Source: ENR-C587 sp942493235 (GTDB taxonomy: Bacteria > Bacteroidota > Ignavibacteria > Kapaibacteriales > UBA2268). From it: a DNA stretch of 64,000 nucleotides. Positions within the stretch are counted from its first letter, which is position 1, and each line of letters opens with the position of its first letter. Below the pieces are notes generated by a model that worked only from the letters and a program-made list of their open reading frames with translations, made no database searches and was not told the origin of the DNA. Of the stretch, positions 35,011 through 44,163 are shown in pieces. Location of the stretch: the NCBI GenBank assembly GCA_942493235.1, contig OW818676.1:496001-560000 (forward strand), read 5' to 3'. Made by a program: the position numbers and the translations under genes.

Positions 35011-35076
35011 TGGCTTGGAGAGTTAGGAATTTCTAACTCAATCTAAAACACTGACTTATATCTTTATTATGTTAAA
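34867..35076 (+). repeat. Direct repeat, copy 2
   Basis: This is the partner of 33603-33812. The 1,054 bp between the copies hold the DUF1016 remnant and the DUF4160-DUF2442 pair. Confidence 0.9.
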
Positions 35077-35157
35077 ACCGAATAAGCTATCAATTATTGG
35101 TGTCTTCACTATTTTAAGTGGGTTAGCAAATAATTGTTATTAATATAAAGAAAATCC

Positions 35158-35189
35158 TTAAATATCAAATATTGATTTTTGATATTTAA
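35158..35189. other. AT-rich hairpin in the spacer 35011-35439
   Basis: TTAAATATCAAA (35158-35169) pairs perfectly with TTTGATATTTAA (35178-35189). Apart from this and hairpin repeat H5 the spacer shows nothing recognisable. Confidence 0.4.
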
Positions 35190-35327
35190 TTGGATAAACA
35201 TCTTTGATTTTATATTTTAACTCCGTAGTAGTTAAACATTGGTAACATAATGAGATACAGCATCACCACTCTCTTATTTAAACAACAAAAAGAGAAGAAA
35301 GAGTGTGCGGACTAAACAATATTTATT

Positions 35328-35361
35328 AGCGATGTTCAACAGCTAACGCTGTTGTAAGAAA
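35328..35361. repeat. Hairpin repeat H5 (isolated copy)
   Basis: Perfect stem CAACAGC / GCTGTTG, with flank GCGATGTT on the left and GTAAGAA on the right. Confidence 0.75.
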
Positions 35362-35439
35362 GATTTCTTTATTTGCTTACCCACATATAATAGCGAAGGA
35401 CCAATTATTACATTCATCAATCATTACAATATGAAATAC

Positions 35440-37662
35440 TTATTTCCAAGAATTCCGCTTTTTAGGTTGATCGGAATTACTGATTACTGCTTGTTTATCG
35501 TTAGTTTTCTTAGCAGGCGGATTATCGGGAGCTGATGGCAGACTCTGATTTTCTTCAATTGGTTCCAGAGGGTTAAGCCCCAAGCTATCGCCAACAACTA
35601 AATTAGAATCTACTCTGCTAAAGTTAAATTTCTTCTGTTTATAGGGCAAGAAATCGTTTTCATATATTTTCTGCATTAATCGCCCCCATAGCGGAGCGGC
35701 TGCTTCTCCGGCATAACCGTAGCCACCGGTAAAAGTAATTCGTTTGTCGTCAAACCCAACCCAAATTCCGGCTACTAATTGAGGGGTATAGCCTACAAAC
35801 CATGCATCGGCAAAATCATTGGTTGTTCCAGTTTTACCAGCTGCTTCACAATTCTTAAAAAATTGACGTACTTTATAGCCTGTTCCACCATCAATAGTAC
35901 CCTGCATAAATTTAACCATAGTCTGAGCAATTCTCGGCGAAATAGCTTCAGTCCCAACTTGGTATTTTTTTCTTTCATAGATTACATTACCGTATTGGTC
36001 TTCAATTTTTGTTATATAGAAGGGTGCGTGATAGATACCCTCGTTAGCGAAAGCGGAATATGCCGAAGTCATTTCAAGAGGAGACAATTCTCCGCCTGCT
36101 CCGAGAGATAGAGCCGGTACAGCTTTCAATGGTGATTTTATTCCGACTCGTCGTGCTAAATCAATTACTTTCTGCGGGGTAGTGTGCATAGTAATTAATC
36201 TTGCCGATACGGTATTAATAGACCTCTGCAAAGCACTGGCAAGCGACACTGTTCCACCGTCTCCAGAACCTCGGGGCGACCATACTTCACCCGAAGGCAT
36301 AGTGTAGGAATATGGTCCGCACTCTATTTGAGCATTTGGGTCTAAGCCTTCTTCTAAAGCAGATGCATAGACAAACGGTTTAAATGATGAACCCGGCTGT
36401 CTTCTGATTTGGGTAACGTGATTTAGTGAATACTTTGCATCACGGTTATCCTTCATAAATTTTGGTGAGCCGCCAATCATAGCAAGTATAGCACCTGTTT
36501 TAGGGTCTAATACAGTTAACCCTGCTTGAATAGTAGTAACGGCATTTTTAACTGAGTCGATAAATCTCTGATTTCCGCGAAGGGATTTTTCGATTCCGGG
36601 TTTATCTGCCTGCTCGGCAGAAGAGTAATCCGGTGAACTTTTAATTGCTTTTGTGATTATATCGGCTAATAATTTCTGATTATAATTCCAGTTCCAGCCT
36701 TTTTTAAAAGTATTCTGGAATTCTCCGAAATGTTCATCAACGGCTTTCTGAGCCATCTCTTGAATTCTTGCGTCTAAAGTAGTATAAATAACTAAACCGT
36801 CGCGATATAAATCTCTATCTTTTAATTTCTCATCTTTTGCTAAATCTTGTCTAATCATTTCTACGAAGTGAGATGCAAATAATGATTTCTGTCTGCGTTC
36901 GGAATTTGTAGTAAAATTAATCGGCTCTTTCCTTGATAAAATTCTCTGTGATTGAGTAATATATCCTGCATCTTCCATCAGAAACAGGACGTAGTTTCTT
37001 CTATTTAATGCAATATCATAATTATCGCTACCATTATATTTTTCCGGTCTCTGAAGCAATCCGACCAAAAATGCACACTCGGGAAGAGTTAATTCATAAG
37101 CCTTTTTATTAAAATATACTTGTGCAGCTACTTGAATACCATAAGCACCTTTACCGAAGGCTACGGTATTGGCATACATTTCTAATATTTCCTCTTTGGT
37201 ATAAGTCTTTTCTATTTGAATGGCAGTAAATGCCTCTTTTATTTTCCTCTCATAAGTCTGTGCCTGCGAGAAAAATAAATGCTTAGCAAGCTGTTGGGTA
37301 ATTGTTGAAGCACCGCCCTTTATATCCATAAAAACAATATTTTTTATCATTGCTTTAACAATTCTTGATACATTAATTCCCCAATGGTTGTAAAATGAAC
37401 GGTCTTCTACTGAAATCAAGGCATTAAAGAAATCCTTAGGGATACTGTCGTAAGGTAGCCATACTCTTTTCTCAATAAAATAATGGTCTAATAGCCTGCC
37501 GTCAGCACTATAGACGCGTGTTGCGAAATTCTGCTTAGGATTCTCTAATTGCTCAAGCGAAGGAAGCCCGTGAGAAATTATTATACTGGTATAGATTAAT
37601 ACTATTGTTACTATACCCAAAAATGAGCCGATTAATATCCATAAAAATTTGATTGGCGACAT
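35440..37662 (-). CDS. Penicillin-binding protein 1A (bifunctional peptidoglycan synthase)
   Basis: The 740-residue protein has an N-terminal membrane anchor (about residues 9-31). The GT51 glycosyltransferase domain (about 60-235) shows EDRSFYNHWG, GGASTITQQLAK and the RKIKEAF segment. The transpeptidase domain has the active SxxK (Ser425, SSFK), SIN and KTGTT motifs. It polymerises and cross-links peptidoglycan in the periplasm. A proline/lysine-rich tail follows. It stands alone. Confidence 0.94.
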   Translation of the reverse strand: MSPIKFLWILIGSFLGIVTIVLIYTSIIISHGLPSLEQLENPKQNFATRVYSADGRLLDHYFIEKRVWLPYDSIPKDFFNALISVEDRSFYNHWGINVSRIVKAMIKNIVFMDIKGGASTITQQLAKHLFFSQAQTYERKIKEAFTAIQIEKTYTKEEILEMYANTVAFGKGAYGIQVAAQVYFNKKAYELTLPECAFLVGLLQRPEKYNGSDNYDIALNRRNYVLFLMEDAGYITQSQRILSRKEPINFTTNSERRQKSLFASHFVEMIRQDLAKDEKLKDRDLYRDGLVIYTTLDARIQEMAQKAVDEHFGEFQNTFKKGWNWNYNQKLLADIITKAIKSSPDYSSAEQADKPGIEKSLRGNQRFIDSVKNAVTTIQAGLTVLDPKTGAILAMIGGSPKFMKDNRDAKYSLNHVTQIRRQPGSSFKPFVYASALEEGLDPNAQIECGPYSYTMPSGEVWSPRGSGDGGTVSLASALQRSINTVSARLITMHTTPQKVIDLARRVGIKSPLKAVPALSLGAGGELSPLEMTSAYSAFANEGIYHAPFYITKIEDQYGNVIYERKKYQVGTEAISPRIAQTMVKFMQGTIDGGTGYKVRQFFKNCEAAGKTGTTNDFADAWFVGYTPQLVAGIWVGFDDKRITFTGGYGYAGEAAAPLWGRLMQKIYENDFLPYKQKKFNFSRVDSNLVVGDSLGLNPLEPIEENQSLPSAPDNPPAKKTNDKQAVISNSDQPKKRNSWK

Positions 37663-37817
37663 ATTATCTTTATTTATATAATTCGTAAATATTTTTTTCT
37701 TATCAATCTTATAGAACTTATATCATCAGTTAAAATTGTAATAACCACTGATATAAGATATTTTATCATTTTCAATATCAAAAAAGAATAAAAATTCTTA
37801 TCGTCCACTTGGCTAAA

Positions 37818-37868
37818 GAGGCTGTTTAAAAACTGCTAATCTATTGTAAATATCAGCAGTTTTTATCG
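37818..37868. repeat. GAGGCTGTT / AAAAACTGCT hairpin repeat, copy 2
   Basis: AAAAACTGCT (37828-37837) pairs perfectly with AGCAGTTTTT (37855-37864). It is related to 29302-29350. A second GC-rich hairpin CCCCATGC / GCGTGGGG lies at 37884-37903. The rest of the spacer 37663-38005 shows nothing. Confidence 0.6.
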
Positions 37869-38005
37869 CTTACTCTATTCAACCCCCATGCTTCAGCGTG
37901 GGGAAACTATCCCCGTAAGAAATCAATTACAGTAATCATATGGTTTTTCACATTCTCTAATGCCAGAGGTTGCTGCCCAAAATTTATTTCAAGTAGAAAA
38001 TGATA

Positions 38006-38737
38006 TTATAAACCAATTATTGCATTAGTACATTCGTCAAAACTGAGCTTTCTCTGCGATGCTTCTTCTAAAGTAGCACTATGATTAGTAATCCACTGCT
38101 TCAATTTTTCTTTTTTTTCTGTGTCGGCATTGCTGATAATATCAGCTAACTGCTCATGACCGTTAGAAATTAATATGGAACCATGCTGCAATAACACTTT
38201 TCCGAATAATCTCTGAGCACTGCCGATAACTTTTCTGTTGTTATAAGCAATTTCATAACGTGCAGAGCTGGCAAAGCAGGATACAGAGCTATCATTATTT
38301 TTATAAAACTCTCTGAAATTCGGTTGAGACTTCTCAAACTCCAAATTATTTATCCCGATTTTCTCAAAACTTTCTAAAAAATACAGATGAATCTCGCGAT
38401 AAATATCTTGTACAGTTTTACCTTCGGGCATATTCATAACTAACGAATAGGTTAATTCTTCTGCATGAAGTACTGCCCTGCCGCCTGTAGGACGGCGGAC
38501 TATATCAATATTTCTTTTGTCGCATTCGGCTTTATCTATATCGCCTTCCTTTTGGTTAAATCCCAACGAGACTGCCCAAGGCTTCCACCCATAAACTCTG
38601 AACATAGGTGCAGCTTTTGATTCGGCGACGGCTACGGTTCTGTCGTAGTCGAACTTCATATTATATTCTCCGGTTGAAAATCCGGAGTTAATGGTTTCAA
38701 ATTCCTGACGGAAAATGTCTGGTAGCGTTATACTCAT
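38006..38737 (-). CDS. Lipoate-protein ligase family protein, probable octanoyltransferase LipM
   Basis: The 243-residue BPL/LplA-fold protein has RRPTGGRAVLH near residues 81-91, Cys154 (SCFASSARYEI) at the place of the LipM catalytic Cys, and KVIGSAQR with LQHGSIL. The Cys points to octanoyl transfer from acyl carrier protein to a lipoyl domain rather than to ATP-dependent ligation. No lipA is adjacent, so the choice between LipM and LplA is inference. Confidence 0.82.
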   Translation of the reverse strand: MSITLPDIFRQEFETINSGFSTGEYNMKFDYDRTVAVAESKAAPMFRVYGWKPWAVSLGFNQKEGDIDKAECDKRNIDIVRRPTGGRAVLHAEELTYSLVMNMPEGKTVQDIYREIHLYFLESFEKIGINNLEFEKSQPNFREFYKNNDSSVSCFASSARYEIAYNNRKVIGSAQRLFGKVLLQHGSILISNGHEQLADIISNADTEKKEKLKQWITNHSATLEEASQRKLSFDECTNAIIGL

Positions 38738-38833
38738 ATTTATTTTTTATCTCAATTAATCAGTTCAAAAATTTCAAACACTTTTAAAAAAGCAAAATTA
38801 AGAAAAAACATTTTAAATAAGCGTAAAAAAATG

Positions 38834-38865
38834 TTTGTATTTAACAGTAAAAAGCATTATTTTTG
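38834..38865 (+). promoter_or_regulatory. Bacteroidota-type promoter for tRNA-His
   Basis: TTTG at 38834-38837 and TATTTTTG at 38858-38865 are separated by exactly 20 bp. This matches the TTTG-N(19-21)-TAnnTTTG consensus, 11 bp before the tRNA. Confidence 0.75.
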
Positions 38866-38876
38866 TATTCCTTGAT

Positions 38877-38950
38877 GGCGGAATTAGCTCAGTCGGTAGA
38901 GCGTCAGTTTGTGGCACTGAATGCCACGGGTTCGAGCCCCGTATTTCGCC
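38877..38950 (+). tRNA. tRNA-His (anticodon GTG)
   Basis: A full cloverleaf can be drawn: D-arm GCTC..GAGC, anticodon stem TCAGT/ACTGA with loop TTGTGGC, and T-arm ACGGG TTCGAGC CCCGT. The extra G-1 at 38877 faces discriminator C73 at 38950, the identity mark of tRNA-His. CCA is not encoded. Confidence 0.96.
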
Positions 38951-38975
38951 CTTGAAGAAAGAAAAAAAAGAATCA

Positions 38976-39002
38976 GGCACGTTATTTGACGTGTCTTTTT
39001 TT
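38976..39002 (+). terminator. Rho-independent terminator after tRNA-His
   Basis: GGCACGT pairs with ACGTGTC (one G-T), followed by seven or more T residues. Confidence 0.85.
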
Positions 39003-39142
39003 ATATAGGCATTGGTTAAGAGTTAATATTTATCTAAATATATGCTCAATTTAAAGCTTATTAAGCCGATTATTATAATCGGGGGGAGATATAATGGAGT
39101 GAGGTTCTCCCTAACAATTTGAATTTATTGAAGGATAGAAGT

Positions 39143-40048
39143 ATGGAAACTCTTCAGACACGTAAATTCACCGCGATACTACTAAAAGTATTGTATTTGA
39201 TGTTGCCCGCTATTATTAGCTTTTTGATGCTTTACCCGGGTATAATATTCGCCTCGGATAATACTAATATTGTTCTTCCCGGCGGTAAGTCGCCAAAGTT
39301 AAATATTCAATTATCCAATTCTACCGAATATATCAGCTTAAAGGAATATAAAAACACATTCCTTTCCAATTATAATTATTTAGAGAAATACATATTAGAA
39401 AGTAACGGGCAGTTTATTATATTTAACCCTTCATCTTTCTTTATTTGTACTATTTATAATGATAATCAATATATAGTCCAGCTTAATGCCCCCACTTATG
39501 AAGCAGATGGCGAACTTTTTATTCCTATTAGCAATTTATTGAATAATTTGGAAGCTCTAAAACTTTATAAATCATTTAAAGAAGAAGACATTAGTTACTT
39601 GAAGAAATTTCCGGAAGCAAGCACTGACGAAAAGATTATAATTAAGGATTTTGATTTCTCTGATAATATTCAAGAATTCAAATTTGAAGGAAACCCGCTT
39701 GAAGAAGCTAATGCAACAGATATTGAAAGTTCAAATATTGAAATTATAGATACTGAAAAAGAAGAGCGTTCAAAAAATATTATCAGCGGAGAAAGTCGTG
39801 CCGAGCATATATATAATGATAATAAAGTGCTTACGGTGTCAGCAATATTTAAAAATAATTTACAGGCAAGTAAAGATGCGTTTTTAGCATTAGAGCCTTC
39901 TAAAAATCATATTATTTATTTAGAGCCGGTAATTTCAGTTCCTAAATATATGAAAAAAGATGAGAAAAAGGAAGTTCCTAATAACTTTCCGCCAAATGTA
40001 TATGTAGTCCCTAAAGGATTAATCCGTAGAGGAATAGATAAGAATTAA
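39143..40048 (+). CDS. Exported protein with a copper-amine-oxidase-N-like domain
   Basis: The protein of about 301 residues has an N-terminal hydrophobic export segment (about residues 15-40) ending near FAS. Residues 45-150 resemble the N-terminal domain of copper amine oxidase-type wall proteins that often precede N-acetylmuramoyl-alanine amidase domains (YISLKEY.., GELFIPISNL). No catalytic domain follows; the rest is acidic and low-complexity. It may be a wall-binding protein or a truncated amidase relative. ATG 39143 follows AAGGAT; an in-frame TTG is 24 bp earlier. Confidence 0.6.
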   Translation: METLQTRKFTAILLKVLYLMLPAIISFLMLYPGIIFASDNTNIVLPGGKSPKLNIQLSNSTEYISLKEYKNTFLSNYNYLEKYILESNGQFIIFNPSSFFICTIYNDNQYIVQLNAPTYEADGELFIPISNLLNNLEALKLYKSFKEEDISYLKKFPEASTDEKIIIKDFDFSDNIQEFKFEGNPLEEANATDIESSNIEIIDTEKEERSKNIISGESRAEHIYNDNKVLTVSAIFKNNLQASKDAFLALEPSKNHIIYLEPVISVPKYMKKDEKKEVPNNFPPNVYVVPKGLIRRGIDKN

Positions 40049-40205
40049 AAGACTGTTATTTAACTTTGTCTTAATATTTAACATCATCAAAACCCGCATG
40101 CTTTTGTAGCCGGGTAAATATCTTTTATCGCTACCATTTTTCGACTAATTACTATTACTCAAACTGCTTGCTTCCCATACTGAAGGGAGTAAGTCTGTTA
40201 CAAAA

Positions 40206-40236
40206 CCGCCCGACTTACAATAAATAAATCGGGCGG
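40206..40236. terminator. Bidirectional terminator-like hairpin
   Basis: CCGCCCGA (40206-40213) pairs with TCGGGCGG (40229-40236) between convergent genes ending at 40048 and 40267. Confidence 0.7.
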
Positions 40237-40266
40237 CTTTAAATTTAATAATAATTCGACTGAAAA

Positions 40267-42150
40267 CTATCCGTTCTCTCTCATTGTCATAGGTTGAGGA
40301 GCAAGCATATTTTCAGGTCTTAACAATTCGTCAAGTACTTCTTTAGTTAATAACTTTTTCTCAAGCACTAAATTATAAACGCTTTCGCCTGTCTCTAATG
40401 CAGCTTTAGCAAGCATAGAGCAGTTCTCATAGCCAAGAGCAGGATTTAAAGCAGTTACAATACCGATACTTTGGTTGACGTTGTCTCTGCATTTTTGTTC
40501 GTTAGCCGTAATTCCGTCTATGCAGCGATATTTAAGAGTAGCCATGCCGTTTTTAAGCATTTCGATTGATTCGAAAATGCTCTGAGCGATAACCGGCTCC
40601 ATTACGTTTAATTCAAGCTGTCCGGCTTCTGCGGCAAGAGTAACTACTAAATCATTACCTATTACTTTAAATGCGATTTGATTAACTACCTCAGGAATTA
40701 CAGGGTTAACTTTACCCGGCATTATTGAAGAACCCGGTTGCATTTTCGGTAAATTGATTTCGCCAAAGCCGGCACGTGGTCCGGAGCTTAATAATCTCAA
40801 ATCATTACAGATTTTTGATAATTTAACAGCTAATCTCTTAACAGCAGAGGAGAAAATCACGAATGAACCTGTGTCTTGAGTAGCTTCTACTAAGTTAGAA
40901 GCAAGGCGTACAGGCAGATTAGTTACTTCCCATAGATAGTAAATTGCTTTCTCTCTGTATTTAGGGTCGGTATTAATACCGGTTCCGATAGCAGTACCGC
41001 CTAAGTTAACTTCTAAGAATAAACGGGCATTCTGCTCTAATCTTAAAATTTCTTCTTCCAGAGTAACGGCATATACTTCAAATTCTTGTCCTAAAGTCAT
41101 AGGCACTGCATCTTGAAGCTGGGTACGTCCCATTTTAATAACATGTGAGAATTCCGCTGCTTTTTTCTTAAATGACTCAATCAACTCTTTTAGAACGTTG
41201 ATTAATTCTTGGTTCTGATGAATAAAAGCAATTTTTAATGCAGTAGGATACGCATCATTTGTTGATTGAGATAGATTAACATGATTGTTCGGATGGCAAT
41301 GCTCATAATCCCCTTTTTCAAAGCCCATATATTCCAAAGCACGATTAGCAATTACTTCGTTTGCATTCATATTAGTAGAAGTGCCGGCACCTCCCTGAAT
41401 CATATCAACTACGAAGTGATTATGAAGTTTGCCTTCCATAATGTCGTTACAAGCTTGAGTCATACCGTCTAACTGTGCCGGAGTCAATAGCCCAAGGTCA
41501 TAATTTGCTTTGGCACATGCTAATTTAACTTGTGCAAGAGCTTTTATTAAAAACGGGAAGTGATTAATAGAGATACCGCTGATGTTGAAGTTCTCAATAG
41601 CACGCAAAGTCTGAACGCCATAGTAGTATTCATCGGGAACTTCTCTATTGCCTAATAAGTCATGCTCGGTACGAGTACGTCCGGAAATATATTGAGCGGT
41701 AAGGTCGGTTACTTGGTTAGTAGTCTGACGCATTCTGCGGGAAATAATTCTGGAAACTCTCGATAAAATTCTAACTGCGATGTCTGTATGCTCCTGCATA
41801 AAAGCATTGAATTTCTCACGGCTAATAGTTAAAATAACCGCATCTTCGGTAGTTCTGCAAGATGTAGAGTGTGGATAGTCGTCTAATAAACCACCCTCGC
41901 CAATGAAATCGTATTGAGAAAATATATTTAGTATTTTTTCTTTTCCAAACGCAGCTTTTTTGTATAATTCTACTTTACCGGAAAATATTAAAAACATTTT
42001 TAATCGTGGAGTATTTTCTTCAAATAGAAACTTACCCTTGGGGAAGTTCTCTGTTTCAACTAATTTGCTTATTTTATTAAGTTCTTCTGAGCTTATATCT
42101 TTAAAAAGCTCAATTTCTTTTAAGAAGTCTTTGATATTATCTATTTTCAT
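40267..42150 (-). CDS. aspA: Aspartate ammonia-lyase with N-terminal cyclic-nucleotide-binding-like (CRP) domain
   Basis: The fused protein has about 627 residues. Residues 1-130 form a CRP/cNMP-type beta-roll (FSGKVELYKK, FIGEGGLLDDYPHSTSC) without a DNA-binding helix-turn-helix. The rest is a full aspartase/fumarase-family enzyme: GAGTSTNMNANEV, NLSQSTNDAYPT, MGRTQLQDA and the catalytic loop GSSIMPGKVNP (Ser474/475). It deaminates aspartate to fumarate. The phosphate-binding Arg expected in the CRP domain is replaced (PHSTS for PR-SA-like text), so it may bind another ligand or act structurally. ATG 42150 with AGGTGG upstream is preferred over a TTG at 42180. Confidence 0.9.
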   Translation of the reverse strand: MKIDNIKDFLKEIELFKDISSEELNKISKLVETENFPKGKFLFEENTPRLKMFLIFSGKVELYKKAAFGKEKILNIFSQYDFIGEGGLLDDYPHSTSCRTTEDAVILTISREKFNAFMQEHTDIAVRILSRVSRIISRRMRQTTNQVTDLTAQYISGRTRTEHDLLGNREVPDEYYYGVQTLRAIENFNISGISINHFPFLIKALAQVKLACAKANYDLGLLTPAQLDGMTQACNDIMEGKLHNHFVVDMIQGGAGTSTNMNANEVIANRALEYMGFEKGDYEHCHPNNHVNLSQSTNDAYPTALKIAFIHQNQELINVLKELIESFKKKAAEFSHVIKMGRTQLQDAVPMTLGQEFEVYAVTLEEEILRLEQNARLFLEVNLGGTAIGTGINTDPKYREKAIYYLWEVTNLPVRLASNLVEATQDTGSFVIFSSAVKRLAVKLSKICNDLRLLSSGPRAGFGEINLPKMQPGSSIMPGKVNPVIPEVVNQIAFKVIGNDLVVTLAAEAGQLELNVMEPVIAQSIFESIEMLKNGMATLKYRCIDGITANEQKCRDNVNQSIGIVTALNPALGYENCSMLAKAALETGESVYNLVLEKKLLTKEVLDELLRPENMLAPQPMTMRENG

Positions 42151-42413
42151 CATTCCACCTATATTTAGAAATTTAACCAATTATAATACAAGTAAATAAA
42201 GAAGTAAGAATACTTATAATATTTTACAATATTGAAAATAAATATTAAACAATATATATTGTTATCTATGCTTTGATATTATATCATTACATTATGATTA
42301 ATTTAGATGTATTCCATCTATATCAAGAGAAATATTAAAAACCAAATAAATTAGATAAATCCAAACTACCCATACCAAATAGCGAAATATCAAAGTTCCT
42401 TACTGGAGAATAT

Positions 42414-42451
42414 TTAAAAAAATAGCCCGACATATAAGCTCGGACTATTTT
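42414..42451 (-). terminator. Rho-independent terminator after the rhomboid gene
   Basis: AAATAGTCCGA pairs with TCGGGCTATTT (one wobble) on the minus strand, then a U-run. The rest of the spacer 42151-42480 shows nothing. Confidence 0.7.
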
Positions 42452-42480
42452 GTAAATATTTGGAATAAAACAGAAACAAA

Positions 42481-43104
42481 TTAAAATATCATACCGAGAT
42501 ATTGAATAAAATTGGTAGCTGTAGTCGGGTCTAAAATTATTGTCAAAACTATTCCGGTCAAAGCTCCCCAGAAATGTGCTTCGTGATTAATATGGTCTTG
42601 TCCTTTTTTGCCGGCGTAATAGCAATAAGCAAGATATAATACGGCAAAAATCGGAGCCGGAATCGAAAATGGAATTGGGAATATCATCATACTTGAATAT
42701 GGGAAGAACAATATATTACTGAAGACAATTCCGGAAATTGCTCCTGAAGCCCCAAGGCAGGTGTATTGCATATTGTTTTTTTGTTTAAGTACCGTAGTTA
42801 CATCGCTAAATACTAACGAAGCGAAATATATAACAGCAAAGCGAGTTCCGCCAATTGCATTCTCTAAATTGAATGCAAAGAAAAAGAAAGTAAGCATATT
42901 GAAAAGCAAGTGGCTGATGCTTGAGTGAACAAAGCCGCTTGTTATTATTTGCATCCATTTCTTATTATGGACTAATAAATATGGCTTTAAAGCCCATTTG
43001 TAAATAAATTCATTATTAAAATAAAGCCCGTATAAGCTTACTCCAATTGTAAATAAGAAAATAACTAAAGCAACCGGCGTTAACTGTTCCATTAAGCATT
43101 CCAT
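42481..43104 (-). CDS. Rhomboid-family intramembrane serine protease
   Basis: The 207-residue protein has about six membrane segments with the catalytic pair Ser120 (GASG) and His177 (HEAHFWGALTG), and the oxyanion motif HLLFN (H65, N69). Rhomboids cleave membrane-protein substrates within the bilayer; the substrate here is unknown. An alternative ATG at 43092 would shorten it by four residues. Confidence 0.9.
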   Translation of the reverse strand: MECLMEQLTPVALVIFLFTIGVSLYGLYFNNEFIYKWALKPYLLVHNKKWMQIITSGFVHSSISHLLFNMLTFFFFAFNLENAIGGTRFAVIYFASLVFSDVTTVLKQKNNMQYTCLGASGAISGIVFSNILFFPYSSMMIFPIPFSIPAPIFAVLYLAYCYYAGKKGQDHINHEAHFWGALTGIVLTIILDPTTATNFIQYLGMIF

Positions 43105-43373
43105 TGATAATTATATAATTCTATCAAAATTAAACAAATTTCCTTAGTTAATAAAAGTATTTTTTTGATTGTTATTTGTTTTAGCATTTATTTGACTATA
43201 AAGTGAAAATTCCTTAAATTGTATGCGGACAATATAGTAGTACATAAATCAAACGAACTAATACTATTACTGCTTATTGGCTCGAGTACGGCAGAAAAAC
43301 AATTGCAATTACAATATGCACAAGAGATTGGATTAGTTGCACAATGGTACTTTTAAAAACAATACAATACTAA

Positions 43374-44102
43374 ATGGAATTATCAATAATATTAATGATT
43401 ATTATCTGCTTTGCAGGATTTACTCAAGGGCTAACAGGATTTGGTTTTTCACTTGTTGCACTACCCCTTTTAGCACTTTTTCTTCAAGTAAGAGAAATTA
43501 CACCCATTCTAATCGTTTTAAGTATAATTACTAATATTATGGTTATCTTTAGTGCATCTAAAAGTTATAAAATGAGCGAGCTATGGCTAATGATAGTTTT
43601 CGGAATAGTCGCTACTCCATTGGGTGCATATTTACTCAATATAATTGAACCAAATATTTTAAAAGCAAGTGTAGGGTTTATAATTAGCTTAACAGCTATG
43701 TTTCTGCTCTTCGACTACAAAATTAAAATCAAGCATAAAAAAACAAGCCAAGCAATTACAGGGATATTTAGTGGTTTACTAAATGGTAGTTTATCATTAA
43801 GCGGACCTCCGATTATCCTATACATGTCTAATCAAGGAGCGAAAAAAAATGAATTGAGGGCTAGCTTCTCATTATTTGCACTAATTACAAATATATTTGC
43901 AGTATGTGCTATGTATTATGCGAATTTAATAAATATTGACACATACCGCTATTTATATATCTTTGCCCCTGCTTTAATAATTGGCGTATCATTGGGTATA
44001 TGGATTTCAAAGCGTGTTAAAGAACGAATATTTAAATTGATAACACTATATGTATTAATAATAATGGGAATTTGGACATTTATCAATTCCGGGTTGATTT
44101 AA
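43374..44102 (+). CDS. TauE/SafE-family sulfite/organosulfonate exporter-like membrane protein
   Basis: The 242-residue protein has about eight hydrophobic helices and the family motifs near the N-terminus (GFTQGLTGFGFSLVALP) and middle (SGLLNGSLSLSGPP). Family members move sulfonates or other anions, but the substrate is rarely known. It converges on the CoA-binding protein gene. The preceding spacer 43105-43373 shows no gene. Confidence 0.87.
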   Translation: MELSIILMIIICFAGFTQGLTGFGFSLVALPLLALFLQVREITPILIVLSIITNIMVIFSASKSYKMSELWLMIVFGIVATPLGAYLLNIIEPNILKASVGFIISLTAMFLLFDYKIKIKHKKTSQAITGIFSGLLNGSLSLSGPPIILYMSNQGAKKNELRASFSLFALITNIFAVCAMYYANLINIDTYRYLYIFAPALIIGVSLGIWISKRVKERIFKLITLYVLIIMGIWTFINSGLI

Positions 44103-44163
44103 TAATAGAAAAAATGCTCTCTACTTTAATAATAAGGCTGTGGCATTTATATATAAATTATCT

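Noticed and set aside
43205..43373. Possible remnant gene upstream of the TauE/SafE gene
   Set aside because: No frame gives a recognisable protein and stops are frequent.
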